Shown one piece after another: positions 8,242 through 16,061 of a stretch of 41,736 nucleotides of DNA; position 1 is the first letter of the stretch; every line of letters begins with the position of its first letter. The stretch comes from Desulfuromonadales bacterium (GTDB lineage: Bacteria; Desulfobacterota; Desulfuromonadia; Geobacterales; Pseudopelobacteraceae), in the NCBI GenBank assembly GCA_015688915.1, contig JAATGX010000211.1, forward strand, positions 1-41,736. Reading direction: 5' to 3'. The notes under the pieces were generated by a model. It searched no databases, had not been told where the DNA came from, and was given only the letters and a program-made list of their open reading frames with translations. A program made the translations under genes and the position numbers.

Positions 8242-8278
8242 CGGAGGTGTATCCCCGGTAATGGGGGATACACCTCCG
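8242..8278 (+). terminator. Long perfect hairpin between flgE and fliL
   Basis: Fifteen bases at 8242-8256 (CGGAGGTGTATCCCC) pair perfectly with 8264-8278 around the 7-nt loop GGTAATG, about 25 nt after the flgE stop. The bases after it (CATCCCTTTAATT) give only a weak T-run. It may be a partial terminator, or an RNA processing or stability element that separates hook genes from fliL. It could also be bidirectional because the stem is symmetrical. Confidence 0.55.
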
Positions 8279-8378
8279 CATCCCTTTAATTGGTTGCAAA
8301 AAGAGCAGATTCGTTCTAGATTTTGCAGTATTTTACCCATTATATGAATTTATTATCCATCTAGCGGAGGAAAAGGTC

Positions 8379-8930
8379 ATGGCCAAGGACGAGCAGGGCG
8401 CCGCTGAAACCGAAGGCGAAGGCGGCAACAAGAAAAAGTTCATCATCATTGGCGCTGCCGTGGCTGTGGCGATCATTCTGGCTGCTGTGGTCTTTATGGT
8501 GATGGGCAAGGATGGCAAGAAGGAAGCCGGCAAGGACGAGGCAAAGACGGCGGAGGGCAAGGCGACCGACGCCAAGGCGGAAGGCGGTCATGGTGCCGCG
8601 GCCGGGGCTGGCGGAGCTGCCGCCGGCGCAACGAACATCTACCCCCTGGAGCCGTTCATCGTCAATATCTACGATGGGCAGGAATTGCGTTATCTGAAGG
8701 TCAAGGTTGAGTTGGAGATGGCCAGCCCGGCAATAAAACCCGAGCTGGATGCCCGCCTGGCACCGATTCGCGATGCCGTGCTGGTACTTCTGAGCACCAA
8801 AACGCTCCAGGAAGTCCAGGATGTCCAGGGTAAGAATCAGCTCAAGGAGGAAATCCTCGGGGCGATCAACAAGAACATACCCCCAGGCAAAATCGCCAAG
8901 GTCTATTTTACCGATTTCGTTGTGCAGTAG
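8379..8930 (+). CDS. fliL: Flagellar basal body-associated protein FliL
   Basis: FliL is a single-pass inner-membrane protein that surrounds the stator units and supports torque at high load. The 183-residue product has a short charged N-terminus, one membrane helix at about residues 21-43 (FIIIGAAVAVAIILAAVVFM), an Ala/Lys/Glu linker, and a periplasmic domain from about residue 85 (YPLEPFIVNIYDGQELRYLK). It ends near KVYFTDFVVQ, the usual FliL finish. The start has GGAGGAAAAGG just before it. It begins a new tightly packed group (fliL, fliM, fliN, fliO, fliP) after a 161-nt gap. Confidence 0.95.
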   Translation: MAKDEQGAAETEGEGGNKKKFIIIGAAVAVAIILAAVVFMVMGKDGKKEAGKDEAKTAEGKATDAKAEGGHGAAAGAGGAAAGATNIYPLEPFIVNIYDGQELRYLKVKVELEMASPAIKPELDARLAPIRDAVLVLLSTKTLQEVQDVQGKNQLKEEILGAINKNIPPGKIAKVYFTDFVVQ

Positions 8931-8941
8931 GGGGTATTTCG

Positions 8942-9934
8942 GTGGCAATGGAAAAAATCCTCTCAAAGGCAGAGATCGAGGCGCTTCTCAATGCCGTTTT
9001 CGATGGTCGGATAGAACCTGAAAAGGAACTGGCCAAGACCGAAGGCAGCGCTGTCACCTACGATCTTTTCAATACGGAGGCCCATAAGGGGCTGGTTCCC
9101 AACCTCGATATCATTTACGACAGTTTTATCCGCTATGACCGTGTCAACCTTTCCAACCGCCTGCGAAAGGTGGTGGATATCAAGAAGGTCGGGGCCCGCG
9201 CCTACAAGTTCGATGACTTCCTCCAGACCTTGCCGTCACCGGTCTGTATGGGCATCTTCAAGATCGATCCCCTCAAAGGTGCCGCCCTGCTCTCTTTTGA
9301 CAGTACCCTTGTCATGGCCCTGGTGGACAGCCTCCTCGGGGGGAGCGGCTCGACCAAGATTTCCACGACCAACCGGCTGTTTACTTCCATTGAATTGCGC
9401 CTGATGGAAAAAATCGTCAAAGACATTCTTCAGGACCTGGAAAAGGCCTGGGCTCCGCTCTATGCGACCAAGATGAACCTGCTGCGCATGGAGATGAACC
9501 CGCGCCTGGTCAATATCGTACCTCCCGAATACCAGGTCGTGACCATGTCTCTCAAGATCCAGATTGAAGAGATTTCGGGCAATATGGTCTTTGCCGTCCC
9601 GTTCATGACCATCGACCCGATTCGGGACAAGCTCAAGACGGGGATGCAGTTCGACTTGATGGCCATTGATCCGCAGTGGTCCTACCGGCTGTCATCGGAG
9701 TTGCTGGAAGCGCCGCTTCAACTTTCGGTGGAAATGGGCAACTCCGGCATTACATTGCGCGAACTTCTGGAATTGGCACCGGGCGACACCATCATGCTCG
9801 ACAAGCCATGCTCCAGTGATCTGCTGATAAAGGTGGAGGGGATGCCGAAATACTTTGGTGTCCCAGGCATACGGCACGGTAATAAAGCTATACAAATTAG
9901 TAAGTTATACGCTAAAGGGGGCAGTGGTGAGTGA
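8942..9934 (+). CDS. fliM: Flagellar motor switch protein FliM
   Basis: FliM links CheY-P binding to switching of the C-ring. The N-terminus carries KILSKAEIEALL, the short CheY-P binding motif of the family. A middle CheC-like domain spans about residues 45-230, with LLGGSGS and the repeated ELRLMEKIV region. A SpoA/FliN-like C-terminal domain follows from about residue 250 (LQLSVEMGNSGITLRELLEL). The 330-residue length is normal. I prefer GTG 8942, 6 nt after AGGGGGT. The ATG two codons later is possible. The gene overlaps fliN by 8 nt. Confidence 0.97.
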   Translation: MAMEKILSKAEIEALLNAVFDGRIEPEKELAKTEGSAVTYDLFNTEAHKGLVPNLDIIYDSFIRYDRVNLSNRLRKVVDIKKVGARAYKFDDFLQTLPSPVCMGIFKIDPLKGAALLSFDSTLVMALVDSLLGGSGSTKISTTNRLFTSIELRLMEKIVKDILQDLEKAWAPLYATKMNLLRMEMNPRLVNIVPPEYQVVTMSLKIQIEEISGNMVFAVPFMTIDPIRDKLKTGMQFDLMAIDPQWSYRLSSELLEAPLQLSVEMGNSGITLRELLELAPGDTIMLDKPCSSDLLIKVEGMPKYFGVPGIRHGNKAIQISKLYAKGGSGE

Positions 9935-10226
9935 CAAGCCTGACGTGAACGAGCCGGAACAGGACAAGAAGAACCTCGATTTCATTCTCGATATCCCCTT
10001 GCAGGTGACGGTGGAATTGGGGAGGACCAAGCTGCTGGTCAAGGATATCCTGCAACTCAATCAAGGTGCCGTGGTCGAACTGAGCAAGCTGGCAGGAGAG
10101 CCGCTGGACATTTTTGTCAACTCCAAGCTGGTGGCTCGCGGTGAGGCGGTGGTGGTGAACGAAAAATTCGGGGTACGCCTGGTGGATATCGTCAGCCCCA
10201 ACGAGAGGGTGGAGAAGATTCTGTGA
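9927..10226 (+). CDS. fliN: Flagellar motor switch protein FliN
   Basis: FliN forms the bottom of the C-ring together with the FliM C-terminal domain and also binds FliH-FliI. The product is 99 residues: a short acidic leader, then one SpoA domain (LQVTVELGRTKLLVKDILQL, GAVVELSKLAGEPLDIFVN, then GVRLVDIVSP). Two GTG codons are adjacent at 9924 and 9927. The second is better placed after GGGGG (5 nt). The start lies inside the end of fliM and the stop overlaps the fliO start as GTGA, so three genes are translationally linked. Confidence 0.96.
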   Translation: MSDKPDVNEPEQDKKNLDFILDIPLQVTVELGRTKLLVKDILQLNQGAVVELSKLAGEPLDIFVNSKLVARGEAVVVNEKFGVRLVDIVSPNERVEKIL

Positions 10227-10651
10227 GGGTTGCTGCTGCAACCCTGCTGCTGCTCTGTCTACCTACGTTTGTCCGCGCCGAAGGAACCAACGGCCAAGGC
10301 TTCAGTTTCTTTTCCAGTTTTCTTCAAATGATCGCCGCCCTGACCATCGTGATTGGGCTTATTCTGATAACCCGCCATTTTTCGAACAAAATAATGGGTG
10401 AAGCCGCCCCGTCCCGGTTCTCCTCGAAACATATCCGCCTGGTTGAGACGCGGTATATTGCACCAAAGAAATCGCTTATCCTGGTTGAAGTGGGTGGCGC
10501 CTATCTGCTGCTGGCCAGTTCTGAAGGTAGCCTCACGTTCATCAAACAGGTGGATATTCTTGAGGATATCGAGGTGCTGGATGGCGCGGGCACCGTTCGT
10601 GGAGGATTGGTTGGCCTGTTGCGCGGGGAAAAGGGCAGGCAGAAAGGCTGA
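10223..10651 (+). CDS. fliO: Flagellar export apparatus protein FliO
   Basis: FliO is a membrane protein that helps the FliP ring assemble. It is the least conserved export component. The 142-residue product has a cleavable-looking N-terminal signal (RVAAATLLLLCLPTFVRAEG), a membrane helix at about residues 35-50 (MIAALTIVIGLILITRHF), and a cytoplasmic domain with IRLVETRYIAPKKSLILVEV. That is the FliO/FliZ pattern. The start is GTG 10223, overlapping the fliN stop. GGAG lies about 9 nt upstream. It ends just before fliP. Confidence 0.93.
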   Translation: MRVAAATLLLLCLPTFVRAEGTNGQGFSFFSSFLQMIAALTIVIGLILITRHFSNKIMGEAAPSRFSSKHIRLVETRYIAPKKSLILVEVGGAYLLLASSEGSLTFIKQVDILEDIEVLDGAGTVRGGLVGLLRGEKGRQKG

Positions 10652-10652
10652 C

Positions 10653-11417
10653 ATGCAGGCAGCAGGTCGTTACAAGTGGATACTCTTCGGATCATTGGCC
10701 CTGCTGCTGGCGTCGGTCTTTGCCGCGCATGCCGAGCCGTTGCCGTTGCCATCGGTGAACATTGGCGTCGGCACTGCGTCCAAGCCGGGGGATGTGGCGG
10801 TTACCATCCAGATATTCCTGCTGTTGACCGTCCTGTCGTTGGCGCCGGGGCTGTTGATCATGACAACAGCCTTCACCCGGATCGTTGTGGTGCTTTCCTT
10901 TCTGCGGACAGCCATGGGAACGCAACAGGCGCCATCAAACCAGATCGTCCTGGCTCTTGCCATGTTTCTGACCTTCTTTATCATGAGTCCGGTCTGGCAG
11001 CAGATCAATCGTGAAGCCTACCAGCCCTGGAAGGCGCAACAGATCAGCCAGGAAATTGCTCTTGACCGGGCTGTCAAGCCGGTGCGGAAGTTCATGCTCT
11101 CCCAGACCAGGGAAAAAGATCTGGCATTGTTTGTCAGCCTTTCCAAGTTGCCCCGCCCCAAAAATGCCGACGACATCCCAACCGTGACCATCATTCCGGC
11201 ATTCATGATCTCGGAATTGCGTACCGCCTTCCAGATCGGGTTCCTGATCTACATCCCCTTCATCGTGGTTGACATGGTGGTGGCATCGGTATTGATGTCC
11301 ATGGGTATGATGATGCTGCCGCCTGTCATGATCTCGCTCCCGTTCAAGATTCTGCTGTTCGTGCTGGTGGATGGCTGGGGGCTGGTAATCGAATCGCTCG
11401 TGAAAAGTTTTGGCTAG
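10653..11417 (+). CDS. fliP: Flagellar export gate protein FliP
   Basis: Five FliP subunits form the core of the export pore with FliQ and FliR. The 254-residue product has a cleavable signal peptide ending near HAEPLPLP, then four membrane helices and a periplasmic loop. Landmarks are TTAFTRIVVVLSFLRTAMGT, QQAPSNQIVLALAMFLTFF, and the C-terminal block with MGMMMLPPVMISLPFKILLF. The ATG at 10653 is one base after the fliO stop. The frame opens further upstream but only inside fliO. An unusual 187-nt gap with a repeat separates it from fliQ. Confidence 0.97.
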   Translation: MQAAGRYKWILFGSLALLLASVFAAHAEPLPLPSVNIGVGTASKPGDVAVTIQIFLLLTVLSLAPGLLIMTTAFTRIVVVLSFLRTAMGTQQAPSNQIVLALAMFLTFFIMSPVWQQINREAYQPWKAQQISQEIALDRAVKPVRKFMLSQTREKDLALFVSLSKLPRPKNADDIPTVTIIPAFMISELRTAFQIGFLIYIPFIVVDMVVASVLMSMGMMMLPPVMISLPFKILLFVLVDGWGLVIESLVKSFG

Positions 11418-11454
11418 CAATATAATGCTCGATGTCCAGGATATTAATTGTCTT

Positions 11455-11542
11455 CCCCCTTTGAAAAAGGGGGATTGAGGGGGATTTGCCCTTGACGGCG
11501 CACCTTCAAATCCCCCCTGACCCCCCTTTTGCAAAGGGGGGG
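11455..11542. repeat. 88-bp three-hairpin repeat element, copy 1
   Basis: Three stems lie side by side. CCCCCTTT pairs with AAAGGGGG at 11455-11473. GGGGGATTTG (11479-11488) pairs with CAAATCCCCC (11507-11516). CCCCCCTTT pairs with AAAGGGGGG at 11521-11541. Copy 2 at 26843-26930 is the reverse complement with only a few changes. The element carries no gene. It looks like a small non-autonomous mobile or REP-type repeat. It lies between fliP and fliQ, genes that normally sit almost edge to edge. Confidence 0.85.
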
Positions 11543-11604
11543 AATAGTTCTTAACCTTTTTTGGGTTGTAGATCCGTAGTTTTTACCTTGATCCGGAGTA
11601 TGAT

Positions 11605-11874
11605 ATGACACCTGAGTTTGTTGTGCAACTGGCCCGGCGCAGTTTCGAGACGGTTCTGCTCCTGTCGGCGCCGCTTTTGATCTGCAGCCTGGTTGTGGGT
11701 ATGCTTATCAGCATCTTCCAGGCGGTAACATCCATCAACGAGGCGACCATGACCTTCGCCCCCAAGATCGTTGCCGTAATGATCGCCATGATCATTTTTT
11801 TTCCATGGATGATGACTTATATGAGTGACTTTGCGCGGGAGATATATTCGTTTATTCCTTCCATGAGACGCTGA
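11605..11874 (+). CDS. fliQ: Flagellar export gate protein FliQ
   Basis: FliQ is a two-helix membrane protein; four copies join the FliP-FliR gate. The 89-residue product shows the family pattern: VLLLSAPLLICSLVVGMLIS for the first helix, the polar QAVTSINEATMTFAPK turn, and KIVAVMIAMIIFFPWMM for the second helix. ATG 11605 follows CGGAG with 7 nt spacing. It lies downstream of the repeat element and 4 nt before fliR. Confidence 0.97.
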   Translation: MTPEFVVQLARRSFETVLLLSAPLLICSLVVGMLISIFQAVTSINEATMTFAPKIVAVMIAMIIFFPWMMTYMSDFAREIYSFIPSMRR

Positions 11875-11878
11875 GCGA

Positions 11879-12673
11879 ATGTTTCCCCTGCTTCCCTTTC
11901 CCTCTCAGCGAGAGGTGATCGTCTTTGTCCTCGTGCTGAGCCGGGTTGCGGGCATTTTCGCCGCCTTGCCGGTTTTCGGCGGTCAGATGGTACCAATGCG
12001 GATCAAGGTGATCGTCGTTCTGATGATCACCTTGGTTTGTTTCCCCTCCCTCGCCATTACGCCACCCGCGATGCCGAACGACGCCTTTACCTTCGGGTTG
12101 TTGATGTTGAGCGAGGTGGCGGTCGGCATAACCCTGGCATTCATTGCCCAGATCCTTTTTGCGGCGGTTGACTTCAGCGGCCAGATAATCGGCATGCAGA
12201 TGGGCTTTACAATCTCCCAGATCATCGATCCGACCAGAGGGAGCCAGGCCCAGGTCATGTCCGTGTTGCAGACGCTGTTTGCCACCCTGATTTTCCTCTC
12301 CTTGAACATCCATCACATGTTTATCCGTGCCATTGTCGACAGCTTCAGCGTCATACCGTTGGGAGGCTGGCACCTTAACGGGGAGATCATGACCTTTCTT
12401 ATCAAAAGGACCACGGATGTCTTTATCATTGGCGTGCGACTGGCGGCGCCGGTCATGGTCCTGCTCCTTCTGACGAGTGTGGCCCTTGGTGTCATGGCAA
12501 GGGCCTTTCCCCAGATGAATATCTTCATGATCAGCCTGCCGCTGAACATCGGCATTGGATTTGTCATCCTGGGGAGGACCCTGATGTTCTTTTTTCATGT
12601 CCTGGAGGTCTCTTTCGGCCAGCTTAAAGGGCAGATAGACACGCTCTTCAGGCTGATGGCGAAGGGGGGATGA
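11879..12673 (+). CDS. fliR: Flagellar export gate protein FliR
   Basis: FliR completes the FliP-FliQ-FliR export gate. The 264-residue hydrophobic protein has about six membrane segments. Family features include REVIVFVLVLSRVAGIFAAL at the start, GQMVPMRIKVI, and DFSGQIIGMQMGFTISQIID in the middle. The start ATG 11879 has only a weak site and probably depends on coupling to fliQ, whose stop is 4 nt upstream. The stop TGA at 12671-12673 is directly followed by the unusual flhB start. E. coli-type length, about 260 residues. Confidence 0.96.
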   Translation: MFPLLPFPSQREVIVFVLVLSRVAGIFAALPVFGGQMVPMRIKVIVVLMITLVCFPSLAITPPAMPNDAFTFGLLMLSEVAVGITLAFIAQILFAAVDFSGQIIGMQMGFTISQIIDPTRGSQAQVMSVLQTLFATLIFLSLNIHHMFIRAIVDSFSVIPLGGWHLNGEIMTFLIKRTTDVFIIGVRLAAPVMVLLLLTSVALGVMARAFPQMNIFMISLPLNIGIGFVILGRTLMFFFHVLEVSFGQLKGQIDTLFRLMAKGG

Positions 12674-12676
12674 TCT

Positions 12677-13750
12677 CTGGCAGAGGACGGCGATAAACAT
12701 TCCAAAACAGAACAGCCGACCGGGAAGAAGCTGGAGGATGCCCGCAAAAAGGGGAGCCCTCCACAGAGCCAGATGCTCTCATCCTCCCTCACCCTGCTTA
12801 CCGGGATGGTCTGTCTTTACGTCTTCGGCAGCACCATGGTGGAGGCGCTCAAGAAGAACACCGTCTCCATCTTCAGCACCATGGGAACCTTCCAGTTGAC
12901 GCCGGGCAACATGTACACGCTTTCGATCAGGTTGTTCAGCCTGATTATCATCCTGCTGGCTCCTTTGGTGGTTACCATTGTGCTGACCGCGTTCCTCTCC
13001 AAGCTGGTACAGGACAACGGGCAGGTGGAATTCAATCTGGAGCGGGTTTCCTTCAGTTTTGACAAGCTCAATCCGATTTCCGGATTCGGCAAGCTTTTCA
13101 ACAAAGATGCCCTTGTGGAGATGTTCAAGTCTCTTCTCAAGCTGCTGGTGGTGGGATATATCACCTATCGGGTGATGAAGGATGAAATACAGAATATCGT
13201 CTTTCTGGCGGAAGCCGATATTGAGACCATCATCGGTTTTGTCGGGCACATCGCGTTCAAGATCGTTACCCATGCGTGCGGCGTCCTGATTGTCCTCGGC
13301 ATCCTTGACCTGATGTACGTAAAGTGGCGCTACATCGAAAATCTCAAGATGACCAAACAGGAGGTCAAGCAGGAACACAAAGATCTGGAGGGGAACCCGG
13401 AGATCAAGGGCAAGATCAAGAAGATGCAGTTCCAGATGGCCCGGCGCCGGATGATCAAGATCATTCCCACGGCAGACGTGGTCATCACCAACCCGACCCA
13501 CTATGCCATAGCCCTCAAGTATGACCGGGTGCGGATGATTGCCCCGGTCGTGATTGCCAAAGGGGTTGACGAGATGGCCCTGGCCATCAGGAAGATCGCC
13601 CAGGAACACACGATTACCCTGGTGGAAAACCGGTTTCTGGCCCGGGAGCTCTACGAACAGGTGGGAGAAAACGAGGCGATCCCCGAGTCGTTGTACGCGG
13701 CGGTGGCCGAGGTGTTGGCCTACGTCTACCGTCTCAAGGGGAAGATCTGA
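12677..13750 (+). CDS. flhB: Flagellar export switch protein FlhB (CTG start)
   Basis: FlhB sits at the export gate and changes substrate class after cleaving itself. The 357-residue product has four membrane helices and a cytoplasmic domain with the autocleavage motif NPTH at residues 272-275. Alignable FlhB sequence begins at AEDGDKHSKTEQPTGKKLED, just after CTG 12677, which follows AGGGGGGA by 6 nt. No ATG, GTG or TTG exists in frame between the fliR stop (TGA 12671) and ATG 12773. Starting at that ATG would remove 32 conserved residues, including the EQPTGKKLEDARKKG block. I therefore call a CTG start. FliR and FlhB are in the same frame, separated by one stop. Confidence 0.93.
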   Translation: MAEDGDKHSKTEQPTGKKLEDARKKGSPPQSQMLSSSLTLLTGMVCLYVFGSTMVEALKKNTVSIFSTMGTFQLTPGNMYTLSIRLFSLIIILLAPLVVTIVLTAFLSKLVQDNGQVEFNLERVSFSFDKLNPISGFGKLFNKDALVEMFKSLLKLLVVGYITYRVMKDEIQNIVFLAEADIETIIGFVGHIAFKIVTHACGVLIVLGILDLMYVKWRYIENLKMTKQEVKQEHKDLEGNPEIKGKIKKMQFQMARRRMIKIIPTADVVITNPTHYAIALKYDRVRMIAPVVIAKGVDEMALAIRKIAQEHTITLVENRFLARELYEQVGENEAIPESLYAAVAEVLAYVYRLKGKI

Positions 13751-13789
13751 ATCCGGGTTGCTGTCAGTATTCTGACTGGGTTCAATTGT

Positions 13790-13818
13790 TTGACGACGGG
13801 CCCGAGTATTGCTATAAC
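13790..13818 (+). promoter_or_regulatory. Sigma-70-type promoter before flhA
   Basis: TTGACG at 13790-13795 and TATAAC at 13813-13818 are separated by exactly 17 nt, and TG precedes the -10 box by one base (extended -10). This is the best sigma-70 match noted in the flagellar half. It lies in the 223-nt gap after flhB and would start an mRNA about 150 nt before flhA. Confidence 0.6.
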
Positions 13819-13846
13819 GGTTCCAGCCGTTCAAGCGGTGAGACGC

Positions 13847-13882
13847 GGACGTTCGCGGGTTCTGTGGTGACGTGTGGCGAAC
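13847..13882 (+). other. Hairpin in the flhA leader
   Basis: ACGTTCGC near 13849 pairs with GCGAACGT near 13877 around a loop of roughly 20 nt, inside the probable 5' leader of flhA. There is no T-run after it. It could be a leader structure affecting message stability or translation. Confidence 0.35.
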
Positions 13883-13918
13883 GTGGGTCCGATGCGGTCC
13901 GGCGGCATGATAAATGCA

Positions 13919-13927
13919 TGATATAAT
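13919..13927 (+). promoter_or_regulatory. Second candidate promoter (extended -10) before flhA
   Basis: TGATATAAT at 13919-13927 is a perfect extended -10 box, but no good -35 hexamer lies 16-18 nt upstream. It would start an mRNA about 40 nt before flhA. It is weaker evidence than the promoter at 13790. Confidence 0.4.
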
Positions 13928-13973
13928 GGCAGCTTTTTAGATATTTCACACAAAAACAGAGACGACATCCAGA

Positions 13974-16061
13974 ATGGCCAACAGCACGGTTGAAGCAATA
14001 GAATTAAGCGGTTTTCGCAAAAATTCCGACATTTATGTGGCGTTGGCCCTGATCGGCGTGCTCGCTTTGATGATCATCCCGCTTCCGGCGTTTTTCCTGG
14101 ATATCTTTCTTGCGGCCAATATCACCATTGCCCTCAGTATCATGCTGGTATGCCTCTATACCCAGCACCCCCTTGATTTTTCTGTTTTTCCCTCGATCCT
14201 GCTGGTCACCACGCTCTTCCGTCTGGCGCTCAATATCGCCTCCACACGTTTGATACTGCTGCATGGCAGCGAAGGGGTAGAGGCGGCCGGCGCCGTCATC
14301 AGGGCGTTCGGGCAATTCGTAGTCGGCGGAAACTACATAGTCGGCGCGGTCATCTTTCTGATCCTGGTAATAATCAATTTTGTCGTCATAACCAAGGGCG
14401 CCGGCCGGGTGGCCGAGGTAACGGCGCGTTTTACGCTGGACGCCATGCCGGGCAAGCAGATGGCAATCGATGCGGACCTCTCCGCGGGCATGATCACCGA
14501 AAAGGATGCCAGGGCCCGCCGTATCAAGATCGCGCGTGAGGCTGACTTCTACGGTTCCATGGATGGTGCCAGCAAGTTTGTCCGCGGTGATGCCGTGGCG
14601 GGTATCCTGATTGTTCTTGTCAATATTTTCGGCGGATTGATTATCGGGGTCTGGCAGCAGGGGATGCCGATCGAAACGGCTTTGACCAACTATACCCTGC
14701 TGACTATCGGCGAAGGACTGGTGGCACAGATTCCGGCCCTGATCATCTCGACTGCAGCAGGTATCATTGTCACCCGATCGGCCGATGAAAATAATTTTGG
14801 CCACGAGATTACCGGCCAGTTCATGAACTACCCCAAGGCGTTCCAGGTTACATCGGGGGTGTTGTTTCTGTTCGCGTTGATTCCGGGATTGCCGCACTTT
14901 GCCTTCTTCCTGCTTTCGGGCGTGGCCTTCATGGTTGGCAAGATGGCCCGCGAAAAGGCGCAAATTGTTGAAGATTTGGCTGCCTTGCCCGAGGCGGTTG
15001 ATGGTGAGGATGCACTTGATCAGGCCTCGGCCATCCGGCCGCTGGATGTGCTGGAGTTGGAGGTGGGTTACGGCCTGGTCCCGATGGTGGATGCCTCCCA
15101 GGATGGCGAGTTATTGGAACGTATTCGTTCCATTCGCCGTCAGTACGCTCAAAAACTGGGTTTCGTCGTGCCTCCAATCCATATTCATGATAATCTGCAA
15201 CTTAAGCCGTACGAATACAATCTGCTTATCCGTGGCGCCCGCGTGGGTGGCAGCGAGCTGACCGGCCAGTATCTGGCGATGGACTCCGGAGCGGTGACGG
15301 CCACGGTCAATGGCGTCAGCACCACGGAGCCGGTATTTGGCCTGCCTGCCGTCTGGATCGGCAACGATGAACGAGATAACGCTCAGATCAACGGTTATAC
15401 GGTGGTGGACAGTACCACGGTGGTGGCCACGCACATCAGCGAGATCATCAAGCGCCATGCGCATGAACTGGTCGGCCGGCAGGAATTGCAGCAACTGTTG
15501 GATAATGTGTCCATTGTAGCGCCAAAGGTCGTGGAGGAGTTGATTCCGAACCTGCTTAACCTGGGCACGGTGCTACGGGTGATCAAGAACCTTCTCAAGG
15601 AGGGGGTATCCATCCGGGATATGCGCACCATCCTGGAAACCCTGGCCGATTATGCCGGGCTGACCAAGGACCCGGATGTGCTGAGCGAATTTGTCCGCCA
15701 GGGATTGGGACGTTTCATCGTGGATCAGTACAAACAGGAGGACGACAGTCTCTATCTGTTTACCCTTGATCGCGAGGTGGAGGATATCATCGCCGAGGCG
15801 ATTCAGCCTTCGGATCAAGGCAGCTACCTGGCTATCGAGCCGAACATGGCCCAGAGGATTATCACCGCTATTCGTTCCATGGCAGACCGTTGCAGCATGA
15901 ACGGGGCTCAGCCGGTGCTGTTGGCGTCTCCCTCCATCAGGCGGCATGTCAGAAAATTGATAGAACGTTATGCCCCGCAACTGGCGGTTCTGTCTCACAA
16001 CGAAATACCGCAGAATGTCAAAATCCAGTCTTTGGGGGTAGTGAACATAAATGTTGGTTAA
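13974..16061 (+). CDS. flhA: Flagellar export gate protein FlhA
   Basis: FlhA forms the nonameric ring below the export gate, couples ion flow to export and docks chaperone-substrate complexes. The 695-residue product has about eight membrane helices in residues 1-330, the conserved cytoplasmic FHIPEP-type loop with KIAREADFYGSMDGASKFVR at about residues 180-205, and a C-terminal docking domain of about 350 residues. The ATG at 13974 has no strong ribosome binding site. It is the first gene after a promoter-bearing gap and overlaps flhF by 11 nt, so it may head the flhA-flhF-flhG-fliA group. Confidence 0.98.
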   Translation: MANSTVEAIELSGFRKNSDIYVALALIGVLALMIIPLPAFFLDIFLAANITIALSIMLVCLYTQHPLDFSVFPSILLVTTLFRLALNIASTRLILLHGSEGVEAAGAVIRAFGQFVVGGNYIVGAVIFLILVIINFVVITKGAGRVAEVTARFTLDAMPGKQMAIDADLSAGMITEKDARARRIKIAREADFYGSMDGASKFVRGDAVAGILIVLVNIFGGLIIGVWQQGMPIETALTNYTLLTIGEGLVAQIPALIISTAAGIIVTRSADENNFGHEITGQFMNYPKAFQVTSGVLFLFALIPGLPHFAFFLLSGVAFMVGKMAREKAQIVEDLAALPEAVDGEDALDQASAIRPLDVLELEVGYGLVPMVDASQDGELLERIRSIRRQYAQKLGFVVPPIHIHDNLQLKPYEYNLLIRGARVGGSELTGQYLAMDSGAVTATVNGVSTTEPVFGLPAVWIGNDERDNAQINGYTVVDSTTVVATHISEIIKRHAHELVGRQELQQLLDNVSIVAPKVVEELIPNLLNLGTVLRVIKNLLKEGVSIRDMRTILETLADYAGLTKDPDVLSEFVRQGLGRFIVDQYKQEDDSLYLFTLDREVEDIIAEAIQPSDQGSYLAIEPNMAQRIITAIRSMADRCSMNGAQPVLLASPSIRRHVRKLIERYAPQLAVLSHNEIPQNVKIQSLGVVNINVG

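Noticed and set aside
11455..11542. A CRISPR-like or rRNA-derived structure
   Set aside because: The pattern is one element of three hairpins without regular spacers. The other copy is inverted and 15 kb away.
12670..12700. ATG 12670 as the flhB start
   Set aside because: It is in another reading frame and does not lead into FlhB sequence.
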